From: Streptomyces bathyalis
GTDB lineage: Bacteria > Actinomycetota > Actinomycetes > Streptomycetales > Streptomycetaceae
Length of the DNA: 64,000 bases
Assembly (NCBI RefSeq): GCF_015910445.1
Contig: NZ_CP048882.1
Location: 7,127,501 to 7,191,500 of the forward strand
Direction: 5' to 3'
Of the stretch, positions 15,389 through 23,148 are shown piece by piece (the stretch's first letter is position 1; the number at the start of each line of letters is the position of its first letter). The notes under the pieces were generated by a model that saw only the letters and a program-made list of their open reading frames with translations, had not been told where the DNA came from and did not search any database. The position numbers and the translations under genes were made by a program.

Positions 15389-16815
15389 AGGATCGCCCCC
15401 GGGGTGTAGGCGGCGGCCTCCGGATGTTCCTTCGTGATCTCCTCGATACGGGCGACCACAGCGCCGACCTGGCCCGCGGCGGCGCCGGTGAAGGCGAGCC
15501 GGTCGTCCATCAGGGCGCTCAACTCGCCCTGTCCGAGGGGGATTCGCCGGTCCTCGGCGAGCCGGTCCAGCAGCTCGTTGCGCTCCGCCCCGGCCCGCAG
15601 CGCCAGCGCCGAAGCCACCGCGTGCTCCTTGATGACCTCGTGCGCGGTCTCCCGGCCGACTCCTGCCCGTACGGACGCCATCAGCACCTTCGTGGTCGCC
15701 AGGAAGGGGAGGTAGCGGTCGAGTTCGCGTTCCACGACTGCCGGGAAGGTACCGAACTCCTCAAGAACCGTCAGGAAGGTCTCCATCAGCCCGTCGAGGG
15801 CGAAGAAGGCGTCGGGCAGAGCGACGCGGCGCACCACGGAGCAGGAGACGTCGCCCTCGTTCCACTGGTCGCCGGCCAGCTCGCCGGTCATCGAGGCGTA
15901 CCCGCGCAGGACGACCATCAGGCCGTTGACGCGCTCGCAGGAACGGGTGTTCATCTTGTGCGGCATGGCGGAGGAGCCGACCTGCCCCTCCTTGAAGCCC
16001 TCCGTGACGAGCTCCTGGCCCGCCATCAGCCGGATCGTCTTCGCCAGCGACGAGGGTGCCGCGGCCAGCTGGACCAGGGCCGTCACCGCGTCGTGGTCGA
16101 GGGAGCGGGGGTAGACCTGCCCGACGGACGTGAGGGTGTGCGCGAAGCCGAGGTGGGAAGCGACCCTGTGCTCCAGTTCGGCGAGCTTCTGCTCGTCCCC
16201 GCCGAGCAGGTCCAGCATGTCCTGCGAGGTGCCGACCGGACCCTTGACGCCGCGCAGCGGGTAGCGCGCGATCAGTTCCGTCAACCGCCCGTAGGCGACG
16301 AGGAGTTCGTCCGCGGCGGTGGCGAAGCGCTTTCCGAGGGTGGTGGCCTGTGCGGCCACGTTGTGAGAACGTCCGGCGACGACCAGTTCAGCGTGCTCCC
16401 CGGCCAGCCGGCCCAGCCGCGCCAGCAGCCCCACGGTGCGGTCCCGGGCAAGCTCCAGAGACAGCCGGATCTGCAGCTGCTCGACGTTTTCCGTCAGGTC
16501 CCGGGAGGTCATGCCCTTGTGCACGTGCTCGTGCCCGGCCAGCGCGTTGAACTCCTCGATGCGGGCCTTCACATCGTGCCGGGTGACCCGCTCCCGTGCG
16601 GCGATGGACGCCAGGTCGACGTTCTCCGCCGCTCGCTCGTAGTCGGCGACCGCCTGCTCCGGCACGTCGACACCCAGGTCGCGCTGGGCCCGCAGCACCG
16701 CCAGCCACAGCCGCCGCTCCAGCACCACCTTCTGCTCTGGGGACCACAGACGGGCCAGCTCGGCGGAGGCGTAGCGGGAGGCAAGGACGTCGGGGATGCG
16801 GGGCTTGTCAGTCAC
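15385..16815 (-). CDS. purB: Adenylosuccinate lyase
   Basis: A 476-residue enzyme of purine synthesis, cleaving SAICAR and adenylosuccinate with release of fumarate. The fumarase/aspartase signature GSSAMPHKMNTRSCE, HEHVHKGMTSRDLTENV near 100 and SHNVAAQATTLGKR are all present, with the full family length. The start is GTG at 16815. The stop overlaps the inferred CTG start of the glycosylase gene, so the two are probably co-transcribed. Confidence 0.95.
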   Translation of the reverse strand: MTDKPRIPDVLASRYASAELARLWSPEQKVVLERRLWLAVLRAQRDLGVDVPEQAVADYERAAENVDLASIAARERVTRHDVKARIEEFNALAGHEHVHKGMTSRDLTENVEQLQIRLSLELARDRTVGLLARLGRLAGEHAELVVAGRSHNVAAQATTLGKRFATAADELLVAYGRLTELIARYPLRGVKGPVGTSQDMLDLLGGDEQKLAELEHRVASHLGFAHTLTSVGQVYPRSLDHDAVTALVQLAAAPSSLAKTIRLMAGQELVTEGFKEGQVGSSAMPHKMNTRSCERVNGLMVVLRGYASMTGELAGDQWNEGDVSCSVVRRVALPDAFFALDGLMETFLTVLEEFGTFPAVVERELDRYLPFLATTKVLMASVRAGVGRETAHEVIKEHAVASALALRAGAERNELLDRLAEDRRIPLGQGELSALMDDRLAFTGAAAGQVGAVVARIEEITKEHPEAAAYTPGAIL

Positions 16816-16848
16816 ATCACCCGATTCTACGGGGTGTCCTTCCGCCCT

Positions 16849-17706
16849 CTACGGGGTGTCCTCGCAGGCCAGCGCGGCCAGCTCCGGCCGCTTGGGGATG
16901 CGGCCGTCACCGCTGGAGCGGCCGGTCAGCCGCCGTCCGATCCAGGGTACGAGGTGCTCGCGTGTGAAGCGCACATCGGCTCGGCGCCGGGCCAGCCACG
17001 ACGGTGAGGGGGAGGGTGCGAGGGGTGCGCGCCAGTCCGAGACCGGGGAATGGCCGAGCTGCTGGCACACCGCTTCGGCGACCCGGCGGTGGCCCTCGTC
17101 GGTCAGATGCAGCCGGTCGTCGGCCCACAGCCGCGGATCGGCCAGCGGCCCGCCGGTGTACAGATCGACGACGGTCGCACCGTGCCGTGCGGCCAGTTCG
17201 TCGATGAAGCCGAACAGGTGCTCCATGCGGGCCCGGTAGCGTTCCAGCCCGGGGCCGTCGCGTCCGGGACTGCGCATCAGCACCAGCTGCCCGCAGCTCG
17301 GCGCCAGCTTGCCCACGCTCTCCTCCAGCACGCCGCACACCCTGCCCATGTCGCACCGGGGGCGCAGCGTGTCGTTGAGGCCGCCGACGAGCGTCACCAG
17401 GTCCGCGTTCATCGCGGCGGCGGCATCCACCTGTTCCGCGGCGATCTGCCCGATGAGCTTGCCGCGCACCGCGAGATTCGCGTACCGGAAGCCGTCGCCC
17501 TCCGCCGGCGCCCCCTGGGCGGGTGCCGAGCCCGCGGCGTGGATGGCGAGACGCCTCGCGAGGAGATCCGCCCAGCCGCGGTAACTGCCGTCCGGAAGCC
17601 GGTCGGACATGCCTTCGGTGAAGGAGTCACCGATGGCGACGAAGCTGCGAATGACGGGGGCCTCAGGAGTCGCGGAGGCGTCTGGAGAGTCCTGAGTGGT
17701 GCTCAC
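16849..17706 (-). CDS. SGNH/GDSL-type esterase
   Basis: A 285-residue hydrolase. It has block I FVAIGDSFTEGM (nucleophile Ser near 33), block II Gly in NLAVRGK, block III GGLNDTL, and block V DRLHLTDEGHRRVAEA with the catalytic Asp-His. No signal peptide is seen, so it is likely cytoplasmic. Family members deacylate lipids, sugars or other esters. The start is GTG at 17706. It lies 33 bp upstream of purB on the same strand. Confidence 0.88.
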   Translation of the reverse strand: MSTTQDSPDASATPEAPVIRSFVAIGDSFTEGMSDRLPDGSYRGWADLLARRLAIHAAGSAPAQGAPAEGDGFRYANLAVRGKLIGQIAAEQVDAAAAMNADLVTLVGGLNDTLRPRCDMGRVCGVLEESVGKLAPSCGQLVLMRSPGRDGPGLERYRARMEHLFGFIDELAARHGATVVDLYTGGPLADPRLWADDRLHLTDEGHRRVAEAVCQQLGHSPVSDWRAPLAPSPSPSWLARRRADVRFTREHLVPWIGRRLTGRSSGDGRIPKRPELAALACEDTP

Positions 17707-17742
17707 GGGAGTTCATCGTATCCGGTTGCTCAGGGCCACTTT

Positions 17743-18786
17743 TCACCGCTCTCGGCCGCTGTTCGGCTCCTCCTCCGGGCTGCGGTGAACCAGCTCGCGC
17801 AGCACGTCCTCCATGGTGACCACGCCCGCCGTGCGCCCGCCGTCGTCCATCACCGCGGCGAGGTGCGTGCTGCTGGAGCGCATCGCTCCCAGCACGTCGT
17901 CCAGCGGCATCGACGCGGAGACCCGGGCGATCGGGCGCATCGCCGTGGCGGGGAAGGCCGCGTCGCGGGGGAGGGCGTCCAGCGCGTCCTTGACGTGCAG
18001 GTATCCCAGTGCCCGCCCCTTGCTGTCGACGACGGGGAAGCGGGAGAAGCCCGAGCTGGCCGCGAGCTGCTCCAGCTCCTCCGGAGTCACTCCCAGCCGG
18101 GCGGCGACCACGACCTCGGTGGGCTTCGCGATCGCGCCGACGGGACGGCGCCCGAGCTCCAGCGCGTCACGCAGCCGCTCGGTGGAGCGTTCGTCGAGCA
18201 GGCCCGCCTCGCTGGAGTCGGCGACCATCTGCGCCAGCTCGTCGTCCGAGAACGTCGAGATGACCTCGCCCCGCGGCTCCACGCGCAGCAGCTTCAGCAG
18301 GCTGTTGGCGAAGGCGTTCACGGTGAAGATCACCGGACGCAGCGCGCGCGAGAGCGCCACCAGCGGGGGACCCAGCAGCAGTGCCGCACGCTCGGGCCCG
18401 GCCAGAGCGATGTTCTTGGGCACCATTTCGCCCAGCAGCATGTGCGCGTACGTCGCCGCCGTCAGCGCGATGACGAAGGAGATGATGCCGGCGAGGCCCT
18501 CGCTGACGCCCATCAGATGGAAGAGGGGCTCCAGCAGATGCTCGATGGCGGGCTCGGCGACCACACCGAGGACCAGCGTGCACAGCGTGATGCCCAGCTG
18601 CGCCGCGGCCAGCAGGGCGGAGACGTTCTCCAGCCCCCACAGGACCCGGCTCGCCCGCCGGTCACCCTGCTCGGCGAGCGGTTCGATCTGCGCGCGCCGT
18701 ACGGAGATCATCCCGAACTCCGCGCCCACGAAGAAGGCGTTGGCAACGAGGGTCAGCAGCCCGATCAGCAGCTGGATCGCCGTCAT
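17743..18786 (-). CDS. CNNM/CBS-domain membrane protein (hemolysin C-like), second of a pair
   Basis: A 347-residue protein. The N-terminal CNNM (DUF21) domain has three to four membrane segments (LLIGLLTLVANAFFVGAEF, LGITLCTLVLGVV, MLLGEMVPKN), followed by a CBS pair from about 200. Related proteins take part in magnesium or cobalt efflux. The CorC_HlyC C-terminal domain of its neighbour is missing here. The ATG overlaps the stop of the upstream paralogue as ATGA, so the two are translated together and may form a heteromer. Confidence 0.86.
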   Translation of the reverse strand: MTAIQLLIGLLTLVANAFFVGAEFGMISVRRAQIEPLAEQGDRRASRVLWGLENVSALLAAAQLGITLCTLVLGVVAEPAIEHLLEPLFHLMGVSEGLAGIISFVIALTAATYAHMLLGEMVPKNIALAGPERAALLLGPPLVALSRALRPVIFTVNAFANSLLKLLRVEPRGEVISTFSDDELAQMVADSSEAGLLDERSTERLRDALELGRRPVGAIAKPTEVVVAARLGVTPEELEQLAASSGFSRFPVVDSKGRALGYLHVKDALDALPRDAAFPATAMRPIARVSASMPLDDVLGAMRSSSTHLAAVMDDGGRTAGVVTMEDVLRELVHRSPEEEPNSGRER

Positions 18787-20132
18787 CGGTCCACCTCATC
18801 CTCGGCCCCGTGCTCCTCCTCGGGTTCCGGGGGAGCGGTCAGCTGGGAGCGGGCGGCACGGCGTCCGTGGGCGTCGACGACCTCGATGTGCCAGTCGGTG
18901 ACGTCCAGTGAATCGCCCCGTTCGGGAATCCGTCCGAGCTCGGTGGCGACCAGGCCGGCCAGCGTCTCGTACGGGCCCTCGGGGGCTCGCAGGCCGATGG
19001 CCTCCAACTGGTCGATGCGCGTGGCACCGTCCGCGTCGAAGACGCGCCGCCCGTCCGGGTCGCGGCCCGCGGGGGCGAGGTCCGGGGGTTCCTGGGGGTC
19101 GTGCTCGTCGCGCACCTCGCCGACGACCTCCTCGATGATGTCCTCGAGGGTGACGACGCCCGCCGTGCCGCCGTACTCGTCGATGACGACGGCGATGCTG
19201 CGGTCCCCGCCCGGCATGCGGTCCAGCAGCCGGTCCACCGTCAGAGACTCCGGCACGAGCAGGGCCTCCCGCATCAGCTCCGTCACCGGGTAGCGCGCAC
19301 GGTCGTCGGCCGGCACGGCCAGCACGTCCTTGATCCGTACGATGCCGACGACCGTGTCGAGTCCGCCGCGCACCACCGGGAAACGGGAGAGCCCCGTGGC
19401 GCGGGTGGCGTTGGCCACGTCCTCGGCGTTCGCCTGCACATCGAGCGAGGTGACCTGCACGCGCGGCGTCATGACGTTCTCCGCTGTCAGCTCCGCCAGG
19501 TGCAGCGTTCTGACGAACAGGTCGGCGGTGTCCGGCTCCAGCGCGCCCGCCTTGGCCGAGTGGCGGGCGAGCGCGACGAGTTCGCGGGGGGAGCGGGCGG
19601 ATGCCAGCTCCTCGGTGGGTTCGAGCCCCATCCTGTACACGATGCGGTTGGCCGTGTTGTTCAGATGCCGGATCAGCGGACGGAAGACCGCCGAGAAGAC
19701 CCGCTGCGGCGTGGCCACCGCCTTGGCGATGGGCAGCGGCCGGGAGATCGCCCAGTTCTTCGGGACGAGCTCGCCGACCACCATCAGCACGAGCGTGGAG
19801 AGCGCCGTGCCGAGGACCAGCGCGGCAGAGGGAGCCGCCGACGACGGCACACCCACCGCCCTCAGCGGTCCGGCGATCAGCTTCGCGATCGACGGCTCCG
19901 CGAGCATGCCGACGACGAGGTTGGTGACCGTGATGCCGAGCTGAGCGCCCGACAGCTGGAAGGTCAGCGACCGCACCGCTTCCATGGCGCTTCGCGCGCC
20001 GCGCTCTCCCCGCTGCACGGCACGTTCCAGATCGGCGCGCTCCACCGTCGTCAGTGAGAACTCGGCGGCGACGAACGCACCGCAGGCCAGGGCGAGCAGC
20101 AGCGCGACGAGGAGGAAGAGCACCTCGGTCAC
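18783..20132 (-). CDS. CNNM/CBS/CorC-domain membrane protein (hemolysin C-like), first of a pair
   Basis: A 449-residue protein with the full family layout: CNNM membrane domain (ALACGAFVAAEFSLTTVERA, LGITVTNLVVGML, LVPKNWAIS), CBS pair near 215-330 (VMTPRVQVTSLDV, IAVVIDEYGGTAGVVTLEDI) and the CorC_HlyC domain to about 435. A role in divalent-cation transport or envelope homeostasis is inferred from family knowledge. The start is GTG at 20132. It is the first gene of a two-gene operon with the shorter paralogue. Confidence 0.88.
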   Translation of the reverse strand: MTEVLFLLVALLLALACGAFVAAEFSLTTVERADLERAVQRGERGARSAMEAVRSLTFQLSGAQLGITVTNLVVGMLAEPSIAKLIAGPLRAVGVPSSAAPSAALVLGTALSTLVLMVVGELVPKNWAISRPLPIAKAVATPQRVFSAVFRPLIRHLNNTANRIVYRMGLEPTEELASARSPRELVALARHSAKAGALEPDTADLFVRTLHLAELTAENVMTPRVQVTSLDVQANAEDVANATRATGLSRFPVVRGGLDTVVGIVRIKDVLAVPADDRARYPVTELMREALLVPESLTVDRLLDRMPGGDRSIAVVIDEYGGTAGVVTLEDIIEEVVGEVRDEHDPQEPPDLAPAGRDPDGRRVFDADGATRIDQLEAIGLRAPEGPYETLAGLVATELGRIPERGDSLDVTDWHIEVVDAHGRRAARSQLTAPPEPEEEHGAEDEVDR

Positions 20133-20441
20133 CGGGCCGCCTCCGCAGCGGACGGGAACGCATGGCGGGAGGCGGCGAGCGATGCGGCGCGGGAGGGTGC
20201 GGTCACGCCGTGCCGGGCACGGTGCTGTGTGCTGTTGGGAGGGTCGCCCATGGGCGGACTCTCACACCTTTCGGTCAGGGCTGCCCCTGCTCGGTGCGGG
20301 GGCGCGGGCGTCACGGGAGGCGGGTCCGGAAGTGACGGCGGTGGTTCATCGTAGACGGACGGTAGCGGCGGCGAGTTCCCAGGGAAGCGGCGCGTATGCT
20401 GCCGGACCCGGGGTTCGGCCCCGCTCCTCGCCGCCCGGCCG
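20133..20441. other. Gene-free leader region of the CNNM pair
   Basis: About 310 bp without a credible gene. It holds a possible ECF-type promoter reading leftward at 20352-20379 and otherwise GC-rich sequence. Confidence 0.4.
20352..20379 (-). promoter_or_regulatory. Possible ECF sigma-factor promoter for the CNNM operon
   Basis: On the minus strand GGAAC is followed after 17 bp by CGTCTA, resembling the AAC/CGTCTA pattern of envelope-stress ECF promoters in Streptomyces. The resulting leader would be about 220 nt, which weakens the case. Confidence 0.28.
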
Positions 20442-20627
20442 TCAGCCACGTATTCGCAGCGAGGGCATGAGCATCAACACCAGCACGATCAGGTTCCCCA
20501 CCGTCCCGAACGGCAGGTACCACAGCCCGAGTACGGCGAGCAGCGTCACCGCCCACCATGCCTGCGACGCCCCCGCGGCGAATGCGGCCACCGAGGCGAG
20601 ATAAACCGCCGCGTAGCCGACGAACAC
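20442..20627 (-). CDS. Small membrane protein
   Basis: 61 residues with two hydrophobic helices (GYAAVYLASVAAFAAGAS; TLLAVLGLWYLPFGTVGNLI). It begins GTG directly after the TGA of the preceding small gene, so the two are translationally coupled. No function is known. Confidence 0.6.
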   Translation of the reverse strand: MFVGYAAVYLASVAAFAAGASQAWWAVTLLAVLGLWYLPFGTVGNLIVLVLMLMPSLRIRG

Positions 20628-20822
20628 TCACTTGACCAGCAGCGATCTGGGGTCGAGTCCGATGCCCGAGACCAGGTCCGCCCAGGGGCCCAGCCGGCCG
20701 GCGTGCGTACCGCTGCTGGGCGTCACGAAATCACCCGTGACCAGCGCGTGGAGCCCGTCGAAGAGCATCCATCCACCCGTGACCGCCACCATTGCGACCA
20801 CGGTCCATCCCGCCCAGTTCAC
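20628..20822 (-). CDS. Small membrane protein
   Basis: 64 residues with one N-terminal membrane segment (WTVVAMVAVTGGWMLFDGLH) and a conserved-looking tail (DFVTPSSG, GRLGPWADLVSGIGLDPRS). GTG at 20822 was chosen because GGGGGGAGG lies just before it; an in-frame GTG at 20846 is less well placed. It forms a two-gene unit with the next small gene. The TPSSG...LGPW pattern suggests a specific conserved role, not identified. Confidence 0.6.
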   Translation of the reverse strand: MNWAGWTVVAMVAVTGGWMLFDGLHALVTGDFVTPSSGTHAGRLGPWADLVSGIGLDPRSLLVK

Positions 20823-20942
20823 GCTGCCTCCCCCCACATCGGTCACGAGCTTCCCCGCAGTCCCTCACGACGCAGAACTGTAGGGCGGGGCACTGACATC
20901 GGCCCTGGACGGGCAAGGCCCCGTGCTCCGCCCCATGGCCAC

Positions 20943-20965
20943 TGCTAGCAGATGGGTGCTAGCTT
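20943..20965 (+). promoter_or_regulatory. Direct repeat and -10 region of the toxin-antitoxin pair
   Basis: TGCTAGC occurs twice, 14 bp apart, each itself containing the palindrome GCTAGC. The second copy overlaps a TAGCTT -10 hexamer ending 7 bp before the antitoxin GTG, so the mRNA would be leaderless. RHH antitoxins bind short repeated palindromes, so autoregulation at this site is likely. Confidence 0.5.
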
Positions 20966-20971
20966 TGAGGT

Positions 20972-21217
20972 GTGTCGAAGACTCAGCTGAACGTCCGGGT
21001 GGACGAAGCGACCGCACACACGGCGCGTGAGCGCGCCCTCGAGCGGGGGGTGAGCATGAACCGCTACATCGAGGAGCTCGTCGAGCGGGACGCGGGGGAG
21101 GCGGGCCAGACGTTCGTCGAAGCGGCGTCGGAGTTCATGAAGAGCTACGAGTCGGTCTTCGCCGAGGAGTTTCCGGAGCCCGGGCACCGCGAGAGCGAGG
21201 GCCTTCCGCGTACGTGA
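20972..21217 (+). CDS. Ribbon-helix-helix antitoxin of a Fic-family TA pair
   Basis: An 81-residue protein. The start KTQLNVRVDEATAHTARERA, then GVSMNRYIEELVERD, is a ribbon-helix-helix DNA-binding fold (beta strand LNVRVDE then two helices). The acidic C-terminal tail is the usual toxin-binding part. The start is GTG, probably on a leaderless mRNA. Its TGA overlaps the GTG of the toxin gene (GTGA). Confidence 0.75.
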   Translation: MSKTQLNVRVDEATAHTARERALERGVSMNRYIEELVERDAGEAGQTFVEAASEFMKSYESVFAEEFPEPGHRESEGLPRT

Positions 21218-21585
21218 CTCTCCGTATCGACCTCGCCTGGCTTCTGATGGTCGCGGAGTCGAAGGCCCCTGGTGATCCGCGTGTCACCGACTACGGGGCT
21301 CTCGTCGCTGCCGTCAGCAGGCACGAAGCGACAATATTCGAGCGCCCCGTCTACGCCGAGCCGCAGGACCGGGCGGCCGCGCTGCTGCAGCTTCTGCTCC
21401 ACGTGCCCGCGCTGGAACGCGGCAACGCCCTGTTCGCGTGCGCCGTCGCCTACGGCTATCTCGTCGCGAGCGGACTGCGCGTCCAGGCCTCGCCCGAGAA
21501 GATCCGCGACCTGGCATGGCTCGTCAAGGACGGCTCCGCGGGCGTGCGCGACATCGCCCTCGAACTGCGCAGCTGGACGGGCTGA
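21214..21585 (+). CDS. Fic/Doc-family toxin component with degenerate active site
   Basis: A 123-residue helical protein coupled to the antitoxin gene by a 4-bp GTGA overlap. The segment HVPALERGNALFACAVAYGY corresponds to the Fic/Doc core helix, and proteins of this type are annotated as Fic-family TA toxins in Streptomyces. The catalytic motif HxFx(D/E)GNKR is not preserved: His and a Gly-Asn are present, but Phe and the final Arg are missing. AMP-transfer or kinase activity is therefore doubtful; it may be a diverged toxin with another mechanism. Confidence 0.65.
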   Translation: MTLRIDLAWLLMVAESKAPGDPRVTDYGALVAAVSRHEATIFERPVYAEPQDRAAALLQLLLHVPALERGNALFACAVAYGYLVASGLRVQASPEKIRDLAWLVKDGSAGVRDIALELRSWTG

Positions 21586-21648
21586 CCCAGCGGGAACCAC
21601 CCTCCCTTGTCGGCGACGCTGGCCCGGCTGCCCGGTCGGCCGGGGGAT

Positions 21649-22326
21649 TCAGGGTCGCCGTGCGCCGCCCAGCACGTGGAACGAGGACGGGAAGACCGGG
21701 CCGCCCTTCGGCACGAGCAGCCGGCGGAAGGAGACGTCCGTGAACCCGGCAGCGGTGATCTCCCCGACCGGGTCCCTGCCCGTGTGACAGCCGCCGAAGA
21801 GCCGGGGCCACACCGTGCCGTCCAGCACCCGCTGGAACCGAACCATGCGAGGACGTCCCTCGGCGCGGCCGTGCTCGTAGAAGCGCAGTTCACCACCGGG
21901 CCGCACCACGCGCAGCACCTCTGCGAGGGCACGGGAGACATCGGGGAGGGAACACAGCACCAGCGAGAAGACCGCCGCGTCGAACGTCCTGTCCTCCGCG
22001 GGGAGTGCGTCCGCCGTTCCCGCCACCACCTGCACCGGCACCCGCACCGCTTCGCTCCGTGCCGCCGCGTCGGCGGCCGCACGCAGGTGCGGCTCGGGTT
22101 CCACGGCAGTCACTTGGGTGACGCTCGCGGGGTAGCGGGCGAAGTTGAGGCCGTTGCCGGCCCCGATCTCGATCACCCGGCCCGAGAGCCCGGCCAGCAG
22201 CTCCTCGCGGTGCTCCTTCACTCCGGCCCGTACGTCGGCCGCTTCGCTCAGCCGCTCGTAGAAGCGCGCGAACAGCGGGTGGCGTACGGGCCGTTCACGT
22301 GGCGGGTGTGTCTCCGGTGCGGGCAT
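21649..22326 (-). CDS. Class I SAM-dependent methyltransferase
   Basis: A 225-residue methyltransferase with motif I VIEIGAGNGLNFARYP, motif II acidic VEPEPHLR, FDAAVFSLVLCSLPD (motif IV) and VLRVVRPGGELRFYEH (motif V). It resembles UbiE/phospholipid-type methyltransferases; the acceptor is unknown. ATG at 22326 follows AAGGAGCGGAC. It lies 119 bp downstream of bioD on the same strand and may be read with the biotin operon, without a clear functional link. Confidence 0.85.
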   Translation of the reverse strand: MPAPETHPPRERPVRHPLFARFYERLSEAADVRAGVKEHREELLAGLSGRVIEIGAGNGLNFARYPASVTQVTAVEPEPHLRAAADAAARSEAVRVPVQVVAGTADALPAEDRTFDAAVFSLVLCSLPDVSRALAEVLRVVRPGGELRFYEHGRAEGRPRMVRFQRVLDGTVWPRLFGGCHTGRDPVGEITAAGFTDVSFRRLLVPKGGPVFPSSFHVLGGARRP

Positions 22327-22445
22327 GTCCGCTCCTTCCCGTGGCTTAGGCGTCGGCGCCTGACCGCGTCGGGGCGGCGGGGCCAGGATGCCCTGATTCT
22401 GCCCTGCCGATCGGTATGAGCGGGTTCCGGCCGGAGGAGAGGCTC

Positions 22446-23144
22446 TCAGGTGTCCGTACGGCTGCCGCCGAGCGCACCCGTGAGCCAACTCGGCGCCGCC
22501 GCACGGAACTCGGCGGAGCTCATCGCTCCCGCACCGGCGGGCAGCACACCGGCCAGAGGGGTCCCGGCGGCCGTCGGCAGGTCCTCGACGTTGCAGCGTG
22601 TCGCCAGGTCGGGCTCGGCGGGGAAGCTGCCGATCACCACACCAAGGGTGCGCAGCCCGCGGGCGCGCAGGGCCTCCGTGGTCAGCGCCGTGGCGTTCAG
22701 CGTGCCCAGCCCCGCGGCGGCGACCACCACCACCTCGGCGTCCAGCAGCCGGGCCGCGTCCGCGAGCGTCGACCCGGCCTCGTCGTACCGTACGAGAAGC
22801 CCGCCCGCCCCCTCGACCAGCACCAGGTCGTGCCGCTGCGCCAGGCCGCGAGCGGCCTCCGCGATCCGCGCGGGAGCGACGCAGGCGAGACCGGACCGCC
22901 GCGCGGCGGTCTCGGGCGCCAACGGTTCGGGGTAGCGGGCGAGTTCGGCCCCGGTGACCTCCTCGCCCGCCAGTTGCCGGACCTGCTCCACATCAGCGGG
23001 CTCGCCCGCGGCCACGCCCGTCTGGGCGGGTTTCAGCACCGCCACGGACAGCCCCTGTGACAGGGCCGCCGCGGCCATCGCCGCCGTGGCGATGGTCTTG
23101 CCGACCTCGGTGCCCGTCCCGGTGACGACGGTGATGCCGCGCAC
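22446..23144 (-). CDS. bioD: Dethiobiotin synthase
   Basis: A 232-residue ATP-dependent carboxylase that forms the ureido ring of dethiobiotin from 7,8-diaminononanoate and CO2. The P-loop TGTGTEVGKT is at 8-17, followed by KPAQTG and EGAGGLLVRYD. The start is GTG four bases after the bioA stop. It is the third gene of the leftward bioB-bioA-bioD operon. Confidence 0.93.
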   Translation of the reverse strand: MRGITVVTGTGTEVGKTIATAAMAAAALSQGLSVAVLKPAQTGVAAGEPADVEQVRQLAGEEVTGAELARYPEPLAPETAARRSGLACVAPARIAEAARGLAQRHDLVLVEGAGGLLVRYDEAGSTLADAARLLDAEVVVVAAAGLGTLNATALTTEALRARGLRTLGVVIGSFPAEPDLATRCNVEDLPTAAGTPLAGVLPAGAGAMSSAEFRAAAPSWLTGALGGSRTDT

Positions 23145-23148
23145 CGCC

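Noticed and set aside
17050..19293. A 747-codon plus-strand frame across the SGNH and CNNM genes
   Set aside because: Composition is Asp/Gln/His/Arg-rich without any domain, the mirror image of real minus-strand genes.
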